A DNA stretch of 64,000 bases from Tautonia marina (GCF_009177065.1 NZ_WEZF01000021.1:1-64000), one strand, 5' to 3'. Counted from the first letter of the stretch, positions 16,885-26,598 are shown. The notes: a model not told the origin generated them from the letters alone. Translations and numbers: made by a program.

Positions 16885-19734
16885 TCAGGTTCCGGCCGAG
16901 TCGGCTTCGGGCGTTTGCGCGACGGGAGGATCACCGGGGGGGCCAACCTGGGCCGGATCGGCTCCGATCGGTTCTCCTCCGGCAATGGCGGCGAAGCGGG
17001 ACGGGTCGATGGACGAGGACTTGAGGGCCGAGGGGTCTCGAAGTTCGACGAGCATCTGCACCGAGTCGTCCGTTCCTTCCGAGCCGAGGGCATCGGTCCA
17101 GGAGTCGAGGTTCGTCGGCGCGTTGTCGGGAACGGACAGGCCATCGGACGCCGAAACCAGCCAGGAGGCTCCCTGGAGATCGTAGCGGTTTCCCTCTCCC
17201 GTCCATTTCAGGCCGGAGGGGAACGGAGCTCCCTCGGTCGGTGGGGACCAGCAGAGCAGGTGATCGGCACGGATGCCTGACTCTCGGACGTGAATTTCGA
17301 GCGGCTGATCGGCAAGCAAGCTGGTGGTTTCGAGGAATCCGGTGGCAAGAAACACCGAGCAGCGGTCGATGGTCACTCGGCCGGGTCGGGGCTGGTTGGC
17401 AAAGCGACTGGCAACCCGAATCGGCCATCCCGACGGACGACCGGGCGTGCCCTGAGTCCAGACGAAGATGCTGTTCGAGATCTCGTGACGCACCCCGCCG
17501 AAGACAACCAGGTCGAGTGGGCGGTCGAAGCCTCGGAACAGGCAACCGTCGATCCGAACCGAGGAGCCGAACGACTGAACGACGCTGGAGCCAAGACTCG
17601 GCCCCGACTGGACCAGGAAGGTGCAGCGCCGGAGGGTCAGCTCGCCGTTCGATTCGATGACGGGAGGTCGAGCGGTTTCGGCCGAGGCGGAGCCGCCGTA
17701 GCGGACCACCACGGTGAGGTCTTCGAGCGTCAGCCCGCCGACCTGCTGGCGGAGCCAGGACTCCCGGCCCTCCAGGGTGATTTGGACCGGGGCTCGTGAA
17801 TCGGGATGCGGGCGAATCACGATTCCGGAGCGGGGAATCAGAGAGGCAGAATCTCCCTCGGCCATTACAAACGGCTCGGTGAGATCGCCCAGGTAAAGGA
17901 CCCCGCCGTTATTCGGAGCCATCATCATGGCATCGTAAAACGTGGGGCAGATGCGCATACCCCGGCCGTCTGAGCTGCCGACCGAGAACTCGGGTACCGA
18001 CGCCGGCCGATCGACCGGGGGTGGCGTGGCCTCGGGAATGGTCTCGACGATGACATCGCTGTCGTCGGAACGGAGGCTTATCCCGATCAGGACGATCAGC
18101 AGGAGGGCCGCGACCGAGCCGATGACCCCCGCCACGATCCAGATCCGTTTTCGACGCTGATCCTCGCGTTCCGCCGATTGCGGCTCGGTGGAGGCGGGGG
18201 TGACCTTGTCGGTGTCGGACGAACCGGGATCGCTCGCCGATCGAGACATCGAGGAGCGGGATCGGCTTCGAGACGCCGCCATCTCGGTCAAGGAGGGTTC
18301 AGGTCCAAGGTCGATCGGCAGCCCAAGACCACTCGCCATTGGAGACGACGAGACGAGCGGCTCGGGCTCGGTGGTGGGCAGGGCCATTTGAGGCGCAACG
18401 GGTTCGCGAGTGCGTTCGTCGTCAGAGGCGTGGTCGGAATCGGCGTCGGAGTGGGATCGAATCGGTTCGATTCCGCTGTCGGCCGGCCCTCGGGGCTCGG
18501 GCTTCATGGCCGAGGCAGTGCGGGTGGGTGGGGCCTCGTCCTGATCCGGGCCGGCCTCGGGCTCGGGTCCGGGGCCGGGGCCGAAGCGGTAGCCGTTTGG
18601 GTCGGAAGCGTCATCAAACGGGATTGCGCCCGGAACCGGTCGCGCCCCCTGAGCCGGTTCGGCGGCATTGCGAACGGCGGCGATCTGCTCGGCCACCGAG
18701 GACGCCCCCTCGGCAAACGGAGCCAGCGCCTCAGCCAGCGCCAGAGGGGTGGGGAAGCGGTCATCGGGAGACTTCGCCATCAGGCGACGGACGATCGCCT
18801 CCAGCCCCGGAGGAACCTCGGGAACCAGTTCCGAGAGGGGTTCCGGCTCGTGCAACTGGTGGGCGTAGAGCTTCTGCGGCAGGCTTGCCTCACGAAACGG
18901 AACCGAACCGGAAATCATATGGTAGAGCGTGCAACCGAGCGAATACAGGTCGCTCCGAGTGTCAACCGACCGAGGATGGCGGGCTTGTTCGGGGCTGATG
19001 TAGTCGAACGTGCCGACGGTTGCGCCGTCTCGGGTGACGACATCATCGGGATCGCCCAGGTCGATGGCCAGGCCGAGGTCGGTGAGCTTCGCGGTGCCAT
19101 CCTCGGTCACGAGGATGTTCTGCGGGTTGACGTCGCGATGGATCAGACCTTTGAGCCGGGCGTGTTCCAGCCCGAGGGCTACCTGCCGGGCAATGGAGGC
19201 GGCCAGGGCGGGGGAGAGCCGGCCGACCTCGGCGAGAATCTGAGAGACGTTGCGTCCCTCGATGTATTCCATGACCAGGTAGCGGAGGTCGCGGTACTCG
19301 CCCTCGTCGTAGATGCGGACGAGGTTGTCGTGCTGAAGCTGGGCGCCGACCTTGGCCTCGCGCTCGAAGCGGGCCACGGCGCGAGGGCTGGTCATCCGTT
19401 CGCGAGAGAGAATCTTGATGGCGACCAGGCGGCGGAGTCTCGTGTCACGCGCCAGGAAGACCAGGCCCATGCCTCCCTTGCCGATGATGTCGAGGACGAT
19501 GTACTTGCCCATTTTCAGGGCGGCGGCGCGACCGGCGACGATTTGCTGGCCTTGCCAGAGCGTCAGATGTTGCGACGCGATGGCCTGACGCGCGAGCCGG
19601 CGGTCAATCGCGTCGGGGTCCTCACGCTTCTCGGGAGGAATGGCATCCCAGCACGACTGCAGGGTCGCTTCATCGAGCAGTCCATAGCGCAACGTCTCTT
19701 TCCAGAATCGAGACGTTCGCGGGTCGATCGACAT
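16885..19734 (-). CDS. Transmembrane serine/threonine protein kinase with beta-helix-like ectodomain
   Basis: A 949-residue receptor-like kinase from the ATG at 19734 (the frame is open to 19821). The order is a short planctomycete N-terminal segment, a kinase domain (about 80-345; glycine loop GKGGMG 85-90, VAIK Lys 107, HRD 199-201, DLG 219-221), a long disordered Pro/Glu/Ser linker, one transmembrane helix (about 530-552), and an extracellular beta-rich region with alternating short beta segments resembling a right-handed beta-helix. The HRDxKxxN loop reads HRDVNPQN, so the conserved catalytic Lys is Asn. DLG replacing DFG is common in planctomycete kinases. Activity therefore may be altered. 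It stands alone, and its ligand is unknown. Confidence 0.9.
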   Translation of the reverse strand: MSIDPRTSRFWKETLRYGLLDEATLQSCWDAIPPEKREDPDAIDRRLARQAIASQHLTLWQGQQIVAGRAAALKMGKYIVLDIIGKGGMGLVFLARDTRLRRLVAIKILSRERMTSPRAVARFEREAKVGAQLQHDNLVRIYDEGEYRDLRYLVMEYIEGRNVSQILAEVGRLSPALAASIARQVALGLEHARLKGLIHRDVNPQNILVTEDGTAKLTDLGLAIDLGDPDDVVTRDGATVGTFDYISPEQARHPRSVDTRSDLYSLGCTLYHMISGSVPFREASLPQKLYAHQLHEPEPLSELVPEVPPGLEAIVRRLMAKSPDDRFPTPLALAEALAPFAEGASSVAEQIAAVRNAAEPAQGARPVPGAIPFDDASDPNGYRFGPGPGPEPEAGPDQDEAPPTRTASAMKPEPRGPADSGIEPIRSHSDADSDHASDDERTREPVAPQMALPTTEPEPLVSSSPMASGLGLPIDLGPEPSLTEMAASRSRSRSSMSRSASDPGSSDTDKVTPASTEPQSAEREDQRRKRIWIVAGVIGSVAALLLIVLIGISLRSDDSDVIVETIPEATPPPVDRPASVPEFSVGSSDGRGMRICPTFYDAMMMAPNNGGVLYLGDLTEPFVMAEGDSASLIPRSGIVIRPHPDSRAPVQITLEGRESWLRQQVGGLTLEDLTVVVRYGGSASAETARPPVIESNGELTLRRCTFLVQSGPSLGSSVVQSFGSSVRIDGCLFRGFDRPLDLVVFGGVRHEISNSIFVWTQGTPGRPSGWPIRVASRFANQPRPGRVTIDRCSVFLATGFLETTSLLADQPLEIHVRESGIRADHLLCWSPPTEGAPFPSGLKWTGEGNRYDLQGASWLVSASDGLSVPDNAPTNLDSWTDALGSEGTDDSVQMLVELRDPSALKSSSIDPSRFAAIAGGEPIGADPAQVGPPGDPPVAQTPEADSAGT

Positions 19735-20218
19735 GGCTCGGGTCAATTCCGGGCGCCCGCATGAGAACGCAAGGCAAAGAGTGGGCGCAGGCGAGGTGGA
19801 TGTCAGTGCTTGGTCGGACACGCGAGATGCCCCAGTTCACTAGTTTAGCCCCCAGTCCCGGCGGGTCGCAACCCATCGGTTCTCACCGAGACAGTGGCTT
19901 GGGTTCTCTCCTGGTTCCGCAAGGGCGAGTCACCCACCCAACAACCCAAACGGACCGATTGTTCGCTAAAATCGTAGTTCGCGTTTGACGATTCGCGCGA
20001 CGTGGGCAAGGCACGACGGAACCCGACAAGATGAGGGTCAGGTGGGAATCGGGCTCGATCCGACAAAGAACGCTGCGCCCATCCCTCATCAACGCGACCA
20101 CCCCGGCCCTTCCAGCTTCGTCGCGGCTCACTCCAAAGTTGGGGCCGACCGGGAAGGGGAGGGAGACGTCGTCGCCAGGTTCAACCGCGACCGGGCGACC
20201 AGTAACCGATCGCAGCGT
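19735..20218. other. 484-base non-coding gap
   Basis: Open frames in this gap have no recognisable domain and are probably chance products of high GC. A modestly AT-richer patch (about 19930-19985) could hold the kinase promoter on the minus strand, but no clear -35/-10 pair is visible. No RNA gene or strong hairpin was seen. Confidence 0.4.
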
Positions 20219-20785
20219 TCATCGACCGGGGCCGGTTGAGGGGGAGGTGAGAGTCGAGATCAGGTCCGCCAGCTCGCGGTCGTCGGCTTCGGGCGGGGCT
20301 TCGGATCGCTCGTCGGACGACGATCCGGCAAACTTGGCCCGATCGGCGTCGGCGAGGATCGCCACGACCCGCGCCGATCGCTCCGGGCCGAGCCGGGTCA
20401 GCAGGGCGGGATCGGCCGCGATTTCCTCGGTCGTCTTCGCGCTCCAGTTCGGGCCGAAGGCGGTGATCAGGGCGTCTCGAAGTCTCTCAGCGCGGCGAAT
20501 GCGGTGGTCAATGGGAGAAGGGAATGCGGGGGGGCGGTTTTGACCGCGTTCGGATTCTGGGAGTTGAGCGCGACGTCGATTCCTTCGCCATCGCATCCAG
20601 AGACCAGAAGCGAGGGCAACCAGCAGGATTAGTCCGAGGAAGACCAGGCCCCACCCGTTGCCTTCGCTCGAATCGAGCCAGGGTTCCGGGCCGAGATTGG
20701 GACGGGGCGGCAAGACCGGCTCGGCGGTCGGCGGCGGGGTGGGGCCGGGCGGTGGTTCCGTGATTTGCGTCACTCGCGGGGTCAT
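20219..20785 (-). CDS. Membrane-anchored protein coupled to DUF58 gene
   Basis: A 188-residue protein with a Pro-rich N-terminal segment (EPPPGPTPPPTAEPVLPPRP) and one transmembrane helix (GLVFLGLILLVALASGLWM, about residues 44-62). A cytoplasmic helical tail follows with an ALITAFGPNWSAKTTEEIAADPALLTRLGPE segment. Start ATG 20785 overlaps the DUF58 stop at 20782 by four bases (ATGA), which shows translational coupling and picks this Met over the longer open frame. In BatA/MoxR-type loci a similar anchored protein follows DUF58, so it probably belongs to that complex. The linked MoxR ATPase and von Willebrand genes are not in the window. Confidence 0.75.
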   Translation of the reverse strand: MTPRVTQITEPPPGPTPPPTAEPVLPPRPNLGPEPWLDSSEGNGWGLVFLGLILLVALASGLWMRWRRNRRRAQLPESERGQNRPPAFPSPIDHRIRRAERLRDALITAFGPNWSAKTTEEIAADPALLTRLGPERSARVVAILADADRAKFAGSSSDERSEAPPEADDRELADLISTLTSPSTGPGR

Positions 20786-21711
20786 CGGGGACCCGTCCGC
20801 CGTCGAGCTCGTCCTCGGAAGATCCCGAGCAAGGGTCCGATGGGATCGAGTTGGGTCGAGAGGTCGAGCCCTTCGATGGACGTAGCCTCGCACCAGGATC
20901 GGAAGGCGCGTTGCCGATCCTCGGCCATGCGGGCGTAGGAGGCTCGAAGCCGGGCCGACCCGGAATCGACGATCCGACGGCGGCCGGTCTCGACATCTTC
21001 GAGGGCAAGGATGCCGGCGTTGGGAAGCTGTTCCTCCAGGGGATCGACCAGGCGGAGGGCGACCACGTCTCCTCGGCTCGCCAGCTCTCGCCAGGGGGCA
21101 ACCGGTTCCGGGTTCAGAAAATCGCTCAGGACAACGACCAGCCCGCGACGGGCAAACCGCTGGGGACGCGTAACCGCCGCCGTGAGGGAAGATCGCCGCG
21201 AGGTCGACGGGGAGGTGACGAGCATCCGAAGCAGTCGGGAGAGATGCCTCGGCCCTCCTCCTGGCGGCAACTCGGACTCGATCCGGTCGCTCACGAGGGT
21301 CAGGGCGGCCCGATCGCCGTTCTGGATGGCCGAGGCCGCCAGCAGGGCCGCGGCCTGCGAGGCCCGGTCCGACTTTGAGCGTCCGTCGGCGCCGAATCGG
21401 AGACTCTGCGAGACATCAAGAATCAGCCAGAGGCTCAGCGATCGCTCCTCGACGTAGCGACGCACGAACGGCCGACCCTGGCGTGCGGTGACGTTCCAGT
21501 CAAGATGGCGGACATCGTCACCGGGTTCATAGGCCCGAAGTTCGGCAAAGGTCAGTCCCGAGCCGGGCCGGGCGCTGTGATACGCCCCGGCCAGTTGCGC
21601 CACGGCCGTCGGTCGGACCCGGAACCGCAAGCGACGGGCGCGACGGACAATCGCGCCCGGGTCGAGGTCCGGGACCGGCGGCTCGGGGCGTTTGCGGGGG
21701 AAGAATCGCAT
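20782..21711 (-). CDS. DUF58 domain protein (MoxR-associated type)
   Basis: A 309-residue protein with the DUF58 signature: YHSARPGSGLTFAELRAYEPGDDVRHLDWNVTAR (about residues 45-80), followed by VRRYVEERSLSLWLILDVSQSLRFG, a von Willebrand A-like strand with a DVSQS metal-site motif. DUF58 proteins usually form operons with a MoxR AAA+ ATPase and act in assembly or stress functions. Here only the coupled downstream anchor protein is present. ATG 21711 is preferred to a TTG at 21720. GH57 lies 60 bases upstream on the same strand. Confidence 0.9.
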   Translation of the reverse strand: MRFFPRKRPEPPVPDLDPGAIVRRARRLRFRVRPTAVAQLAGAYHSARPGSGLTFAELRAYEPGDDVRHLDWNVTARQGRPFVRRYVEERSLSLWLILDVSQSLRFGADGRSKSDRASQAAALLAASAIQNGDRAALTLVSDRIESELPPGGGPRHLSRLLRMLVTSPSTSRRSSLTAAVTRPQRFARRGLVVVLSDFLNPEPVAPWRELASRGDVVALRLVDPLEEQLPNAGILALEDVETGRRRIVDSGSARLRASYARMAEDRQRAFRSWCEATSIEGLDLSTQLDPIGPLLGIFRGRARRRTGPR

Positions 21712-21770
21712 GGAGGACAATCGATCCCGATCAGGCCTGGTGCCTCGTCGACAACTCCGGATCGGGAGAA

Positions 21771-24011
21771 TCAGCCGACCACCGGGGCTCCCGCGACGCG
21801 CGAGGAGGGGGCAGGCCGGTGCGTCGATGCGGCCCGATCGGCCTCGGAAGGCTGGTCAGACGGCTCGGGTCGGGCCAGATCGAGCGACCAGGAGAGGCGG
21901 ACGGTCCAGCGACGGGACTCGTCGGCGGTGATCCGCCAGTGGGGGATGACGGCGGTGCTCTGGTAAATCCCTTCGAAGCCGCCCTCGCTTTGGCTGGCGG
22001 TTTCGACCGGGAAGCACCAGAGGCTCGATGGGACCGACCAGCGCATCGAGACGCCCAGGTCGAGCCATTCGTCGGTCAGGTTGACTCCTTCGGCGTGCGG
22101 AATGTCGAGCTTTGCGTCGAGCAGGCCAAGCCGGTTGCCGTGGAGGTCGGAGACGAACCGATCCTCGGCGTGACCGGCCATCGCGGCCAGGTTCAGCTCG
22201 ATGGCAAAGTGGACCGGCTGGCCGACGGGTAGGTCTTCAAGGATGTAGACGACTTCCAGGCCCGGCCGTCCGGCTTCCATGGCGATCGTCTTGTGGATGC
22301 GGATCAGGTGGCCGTCGGCCAGGCCCTGGCGTTCCATCATCAGGGCGATCCGCCCTTCCTCGCGGTGGGCCTTCGACAAATAGGTGCCGGTGGCGAAGTC
22401 GCCGCGTTCAATGTCGAGGCAGGAGGTCAGGTCGTCGAGCGAGGCGTCGATCGGGAGGAAGTGATCGACGAGGGCCTTGCGGGGGGCCCGGTCGTAGACG
22501 AGCAGCTTGTCCATGCCTTCCTGCTTGAGGATCACCCGATCGTGCAGGTTCGATGGGCCTTCGAACGTCTCGCCCGAAGGCTCGGCCACGGCGGCCGAGG
22601 CGATGGCGCCGTGATACGACTCGGGACGGCGATCGAGCGTGGCCAGGACGTTGACCCCGGCCTTGCGCACGTCCAGTTCATAGACATGGCCGCCACTGGC
22701 CGGGCGAACGTAGGCGATCAGGCGATCGTTTTCGAGCCGGGCCTCTTGGCGGGCGTCGAGATTGTAGTCGGCCACGTCGAGCGCCACGCGGGGGCCGATC
22801 TTTCCTTCGGCGCGGTCGAGGGCGTCGTGGCAGGCGATCAGGTGCTTGAAGATGGCGTTGCGAAGATGAGGCAGATACAGGCCGCCGAAGGCCCCGTGCC
22901 AGTAGGGGCAGTTGCACTGACCGCGATAGAGTTCTTGACGGGCGAGGTCGAGCGCCTCGGCATCGGCGTCGCCGGACTCTTCGAGGGTGTTGAGCCGATG
23001 GGAAAGCTCAAGCATCCGGGCGTACATCTCGTCGGTTTCGATGTACTTGTTCTTGAAATTCCGCCAGAAGCCCCCGGCGCGGACGAAGGGGCGAACGTGA
23101 TCGACGGCGGTCACTCCCTCGGACCCTTTCACCGCGGCCTCGAAGGCCGAAAGCTGGGTGGGGGGGAGGACCCACTCGGTCATTTCGCGGTAGGAGCAGT
23201 CGGGCAGGTAGACCTTGCCCAGCGGGACGGTCGAATCAACGACGGAGGCAAAGGTCGTCGGTTCGAGCCAGTCGCGGTTGCCCCGGATCATGTCGCAGAA
23301 GCGACGAAGCCAGCCTTTGGTGAAGATGTGCTCGTGGGTGTCGGGCCAGCCGCCAAACTTCTCACCGTCGTCGGCGCAGACGACCACGGCATCGGGCCGG
23401 GACTGGCTCAAGCCGCGGAGGTACTCGTACGAGGCATGGGGCTCTTGCCAGGGGACGAGGTAGCGCATCGACTCGCTATTGGGGAAGACCTTCAAGAGGT
23501 GGCCTTCGTCCTCGGTCAGGTAGTAGCCGAACAGGTCGTCGGAGGCGGCCCCGGCGCGCTGGAAGTGGAAGTCGTCGAGCACGGTGAACTCGATCCCCGC
23601 CTCGACCAGGGCCGAGACGAGATGCTGCTCCCAGACGCGTTCGGCGATCCAGGCCCCTCGGATCGGCTGTCCGAAGAGGCGTTCGAGGTAGTCGGAGTAC
23701 GACCGGATCTGCCCGACGCGGTCCCGGTGGGGGATCATCGTGAGGATCGGCTCGTAGAATCCGCCGCCGAGGATCTCGACCCGTCCGGCGGAGACCATCG
23801 CCCGCAAACGTTCGATGTACTCGGGACGGTGAGCCACCAGCCATTCCATCAACGGACCGGAACTGTGCAGACTGAAGGGCAGTTCGGGGTACTGCTCCAT
23901 CAGTTCCAGGAACGGCAAGTAGCTGTCCCGGTAGGCGGCCTCGAAGACGTTCTCGAAGTTTCCGACCGGCTGGTGGTCGTGCAGCGCGAGGATCAGGCGA
24001 ACGCGCGACAT
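21771..24011 (-). CDS. GH57 4-alpha-glucanotransferase / alpha-glucan enzyme
   Basis: A 746-residue glycoside hydrolase family 57 enzyme. The N-terminal beta/alpha barrel has HDHQP (11-15), the nucleophile in WIAERVWE (Glu124), and the acid/base in CADDGEKFGGW (Asp214), matching the spacing of the characterised archaeal 4-alpha-glucanotransferase. The C-terminal half corresponds to DUF1925 and DUF1926. It transfers or hydrolyses alpha-1,4-glucan segments in the cytoplasm, as no signal peptide is seen. Glycogen synthase lies about 1.1 kb upstream on the same strand, which supports a role in glycogen turnover. Amylopullulanase-like specificity cannot be excluded. Confidence 0.92.
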   Translation of the reverse strand: MSRVRLILALHDHQPVGNFENVFEAAYRDSYLPFLELMEQYPELPFSLHSSGPLMEWLVAHRPEYIERLRAMVSAGRVEILGGGFYEPILTMIPHRDRVGQIRSYSDYLERLFGQPIRGAWIAERVWEQHLVSALVEAGIEFTVLDDFHFQRAGAASDDLFGYYLTEDEGHLLKVFPNSESMRYLVPWQEPHASYEYLRGLSQSRPDAVVVCADDGEKFGGWPDTHEHIFTKGWLRRFCDMIRGNRDWLEPTTFASVVDSTVPLGKVYLPDCSYREMTEWVLPPTQLSAFEAAVKGSEGVTAVDHVRPFVRAGGFWRNFKNKYIETDEMYARMLELSHRLNTLEESGDADAEALDLARQELYRGQCNCPYWHGAFGGLYLPHLRNAIFKHLIACHDALDRAEGKIGPRVALDVADYNLDARQEARLENDRLIAYVRPASGGHVYELDVRKAGVNVLATLDRRPESYHGAIASAAVAEPSGETFEGPSNLHDRVILKQEGMDKLLVYDRAPRKALVDHFLPIDASLDDLTSCLDIERGDFATGTYLSKAHREEGRIALMMERQGLADGHLIRIHKTIAMEAGRPGLEVVYILEDLPVGQPVHFAIELNLAAMAGHAEDRFVSDLHGNRLGLLDAKLDIPHAEGVNLTDEWLDLGVSMRWSVPSSLWCFPVETASQSEGGFEGIYQSTAVIPHWRITADESRRWTVRLSWSLDLARPEPSDQPSEADRAASTHRPAPSSRVAGAPVVG

Positions 24012-24039
24012 GGTGCGACGGGTCCCAGAGCGGGGGAAT

Positions 24040-24058
24040 GCCCGTCATCATGACGGGC
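24040..24058 (-). other. 8-bp perfect hairpin upstream of GH57 gene
   Basis: GCCCGTCA and TGACGGGC flank a three-base loop. It lies 29 bases before the GH57 start and about 150 bases after the PEP-CTERM stop, so it may terminate the upstream gene or structure the GH57 leader. No T-run follows on the minus strand. Confidence 0.4.
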
Positions 24059-24207
24059 CGGGGCAGGGCAGGACACTCCGATCCGGAGGAACCGACGGCT
24101 CGGAACGGTTGGTCAAGATGACCGACGTTGCCATTATCAACAGAATGGGCCGATTCTCCAATGGAGACCGGCCCGAATCGTTCGATCGAGTTGAACGGTC
24201 AGACGGA

Positions 24208-24933
24208 TTACACGGCTGGCCGCAGCGGCCGGACTCGGCGTCGCCAGGCCAAGACCCCGACCAAACCCGTGAGCCCCACGGCCAGTTGAATCATGGCGGC
24301 CGGTTCGGGAATGGCCCGAATCTCGGGGCCGATCGGATCGACCGGGGGCGGTGTCACGTCGGGACCATCCGGCGATCCCGGAAGTTGCGGCACCTCGGAC
24401 TCTCCCGGACCCGAAGGAAGCTGATCGAGCGGCGGTGGCACCGTGGGATCCGTGAAGGTTTCAGGAACAATCGGGGGTTGCGTCGGTTCGGGCGTTTGGG
24501 GCGAGACAGAGCCGTCGGGAGGAGGCGTGGGGCCACCGTCCTGGCCCAGTCCCGGCCCTTCATCCAACGGATCACCCACGGTTCCCAGCCCCGAATCGGG
24601 ATCGACGTCCGACAGCAAGTACGCGAGAAACGGATGGTAGAAGTCGAACCGCTCGGGATTCAAGGCCCGACGAGCCTCAAGCCCCTCAAGCCCCAGGCTC
24701 AGGGCGGAACCGAGCCGCTGATGATAATGATCGAATCGACGGGGAGCTTCCGATCGCCGATCGACCAGGTCGTGAATCGTCCAATCCTGCCCCTGAAACC
24801 GCAGGGCATTCATGTCGTCCTTGCGGGTCAAACGACTCCGAAGACTTTCGGCCTTCGCCGGGGAAGTGATCCCGAACAGGATCAGTCCCAAGAAGCACAT
24901 CACGATTCGGGAAGACGCGACTGAAGGAGTCAT
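24208..24933 (-). CDS. PEP-CTERM sorting-domain protein, Pro-rich
   Basis: A 241-residue exported protein with a signal peptide (about 1-27, ending SPAKAES) and a conserved-looking helical segment (about 40-90). A long Pro/Gly/Asp-rich low-complexity region (about 95-205) follows, then a C-terminal PEP-CTERM tail: IPEPAAM, a hydrophobic helix and a basic WRRRVR end. PEP-CTERM proteins are processed by an exosortase and displayed outside the cell; no exosortase gene is in the window. It lies between glgA and the GH57 gene on the same strand, but nothing in it suggests glucan binding. Confidence 0.82.
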   Translation of the reverse strand: MTPSVASSRIVMCFLGLILFGITSPAKAESLRSRLTRKDDMNALRFQGQDWTIHDLVDRRSEAPRRFDHYHQRLGSALSLGLEGLEARRALNPERFDFYHPFLAYLLSDVDPDSGLGTVGDPLDEGPGLGQDGGPTPPPDGSVSPQTPEPTQPPIVPETFTDPTVPPPLDQLPSGPGESEVPQLPGSPDGPDVTPPPVDPIGPEIRAIPEPAAMIQLAVGLTGLVGVLAWRRRVRPLRPAV

Positions 24934-25107
24934 TTGAGGGACATCTCGGGAGGTGCAAGCGGATCAAAACACTTCACACGCCCTTGCAGCGGGTATCAGA
25001 ATCCGAATGAATGGAACCAGTCAAGGGAGTTCCACAAATTACGGGCCCACTTTTGCTCTCGTGACGGTTCTTTCGAACGTGACGTGAGCGCATTTCCGCT
25101 TCGCCCC

Positions 25108-26598
25108 TCAGGAAAGGTGGCTGCCGGCGCGACGGAGGCGAGCGGTTTCATAGAGCCGAGCGTACTGTTCGGCACTTCGGTGCCAGGTCCAGTCGGCGTG
25201 CATCCCGGTCGAAACGAGGCGGGACCGGGCATCGGAGTCTGCGTAGAGGGCCAGGGCGCGATCGACCGCCCGGATCAGGGCCTTCGCGGTGGGATCGGTG
25301 AAGCTCACGCCTGTGGCGGTCTGGTTCTGGAGGGTTTCGTCCGTCGCATCGACGACCGTGTCGGCCAGGCCACCGGTGGCCCGGACGACCGGAACCGTCC
25401 CATACGCCAGGCTATAGAGCTGATTCAAGCCACACGGTTCGTAGAGACTGGGCATCAGGAACAGGTCGGCAGCCGCTTCGAGTTGGTGAGCCAGCGGTTG
25501 CGAGAATTCGAGGTACACGCGCAGATTGTCCGGATACTCCTGAGCGAGTTGCTGAAGGGCCATCTCGTATCGAGGTTCCCCAGTGCCCAGGATGACGATC
25601 TGGAGATCTCGCCGAAGCAGCTCTCCGGCGGCGTCGACCACCAGATCCCAGCCTTTCTGAGGATCAAGCCGCGAAATGGCCGCCATCAAGGGGACGTCGG
25701 CCCGTTCGGGAAGCCCGGCCAGGCGTTGAAGAGACGCCTTGTTGGCTGCCTTGCCGGCCGGCCAGGTTTTCACGGTGTAACGCGCCGTCAGGTGAGGATC
25801 GATCGCCGGGTTCCAGACCGTGACATCAATGCCGTTGACGATCCCGTACAGATCGGCCTGTCGAGCGCGAAGCAGGCCGTCGAGCCCTCGGCCTCCTTCC
25901 GGAGCCTGAATTTCTCGGGCGTAGGTCGGGCTCACCGTGCTGATGAGATCCGCGTACACCAGCCCGGCCTTCAGGAAGTTCAACCGGCCGTAGGCTTCGA
26001 GTCGATCGGGCGTGAACAGAGACCAATCGAACCCCGTTAAGGGCATGTCGAGATGCCAGAACGATCCCTGATAGGCCAGGTTATGAATCGTCATCACGGT
26101 ACTGACCTGGCGAAAAACCGAGCCGGGCTGAGGACGATACACTTCCTCCAGGTAGGCGGGGACGAGGCCGGTTTCCCAGTCGTTGCAATGGATGATCTCG
26201 GGCTGAAAGTTCAGCATCCGGATTCCTTCCAGCGCAGCGCGCTGAAAGAAAACGAAACGCTCGCAGTTGTCGGGGTAGTCAACCCCCTCTGCGCCGTAGA
26301 TCCCGGTGCGATCGAAGTACGGGGCGTAATCGATCAGATAGACAGGCACGTCGGAGCCCGGCAAGGAGGAGACGAGAATCCGTCCTTCCAGGGTTCGATG
26401 GCCGATCGGCACGCGGACCCGGACACCCGTTTCCCGGATCGGTCGTCCGGCATACAGCGCACGGCGATAGCCGGGCATCATGATGGCGACCTCATGACCC
26501 AGATCGTTCAGAGCCTGAGGCAGTGAGGCGGCAACATCAGCCAGGCCGCCGGTTTTGGCAAACGGCTCGACCTCGGCAGAGAGCAGAAGGACCTTCAT
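25108..26598 (-). CDS. glgA: Glycogen synthase (ADP-glucose type)
   Basis: A 496-residue GT5 glycosyltransferase that extends alpha-1,4-glucan from ADP-glucose in the cytoplasm. The substrate motif KTGG is at residues 15-18, inside MKVLLLSAEVEPFAKTGGLADV. The second half has SRLDPQKGWDLV and the active-site EPCGLNQLYSLAYGTVPVVRATGGLADTV block. Start ATG 26598 is the family start, although the frame is open to a TTG at 26622. A GH57 enzyme downstream makes a small alpha-glucan cluster, but glgC and glgB are not present. A 237-base gap without visible signals separates it from the upstream zinc-ribbon gene. Confidence 0.95.
   Translation of the reverse strand: MKVLLLSAEVEPFAKTGGLADVAASLPQALNDLGHEVAIMMPGYRRALYAGRPIRETGVRVRVPIGHRTLEGRILVSSLPGSDVPVYLIDYAPYFDRTGIYGAEGVDYPDNCERFVFFQRAALEGIRMLNFQPEIIHCNDWETGLVPAYLEEVYRPQPGSVFRQVSTVMTIHNLAYQGSFWHLDMPLTGFDWSLFTPDRLEAYGRLNFLKAGLVYADLISTVSPTYAREIQAPEGGRGLDGLLRARQADLYGIVNGIDVTVWNPAIDPHLTARYTVKTWPAGKAANKASLQRLAGLPERADVPLMAAISRLDPQKGWDLVVDAAGELLRRDLQIVILGTGEPRYEMALQQLAQEYPDNLRVYLEFSQPLAHQLEAAADLFLMPSLYEPCGLNQLYSLAYGTVPVVRATGGLADTVVDATDETLQNQTATGVSFTDPTAKALIRAVDRALALYADSDARSRLVSTGMHADWTWHRSAEQYARLYETARLRRAGSHLS

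Noticed and set aside
22293-24053. A 586-codon open frame antisense to the GH57 gene
   Set aside because: It is the mirror of a GC-rich true gene with intact catalytic motifs on the other strand; its protein is low-complexity and unrecognisable. The similar frame at 18178-19764 opposite the kinase was rejected for the same reason.
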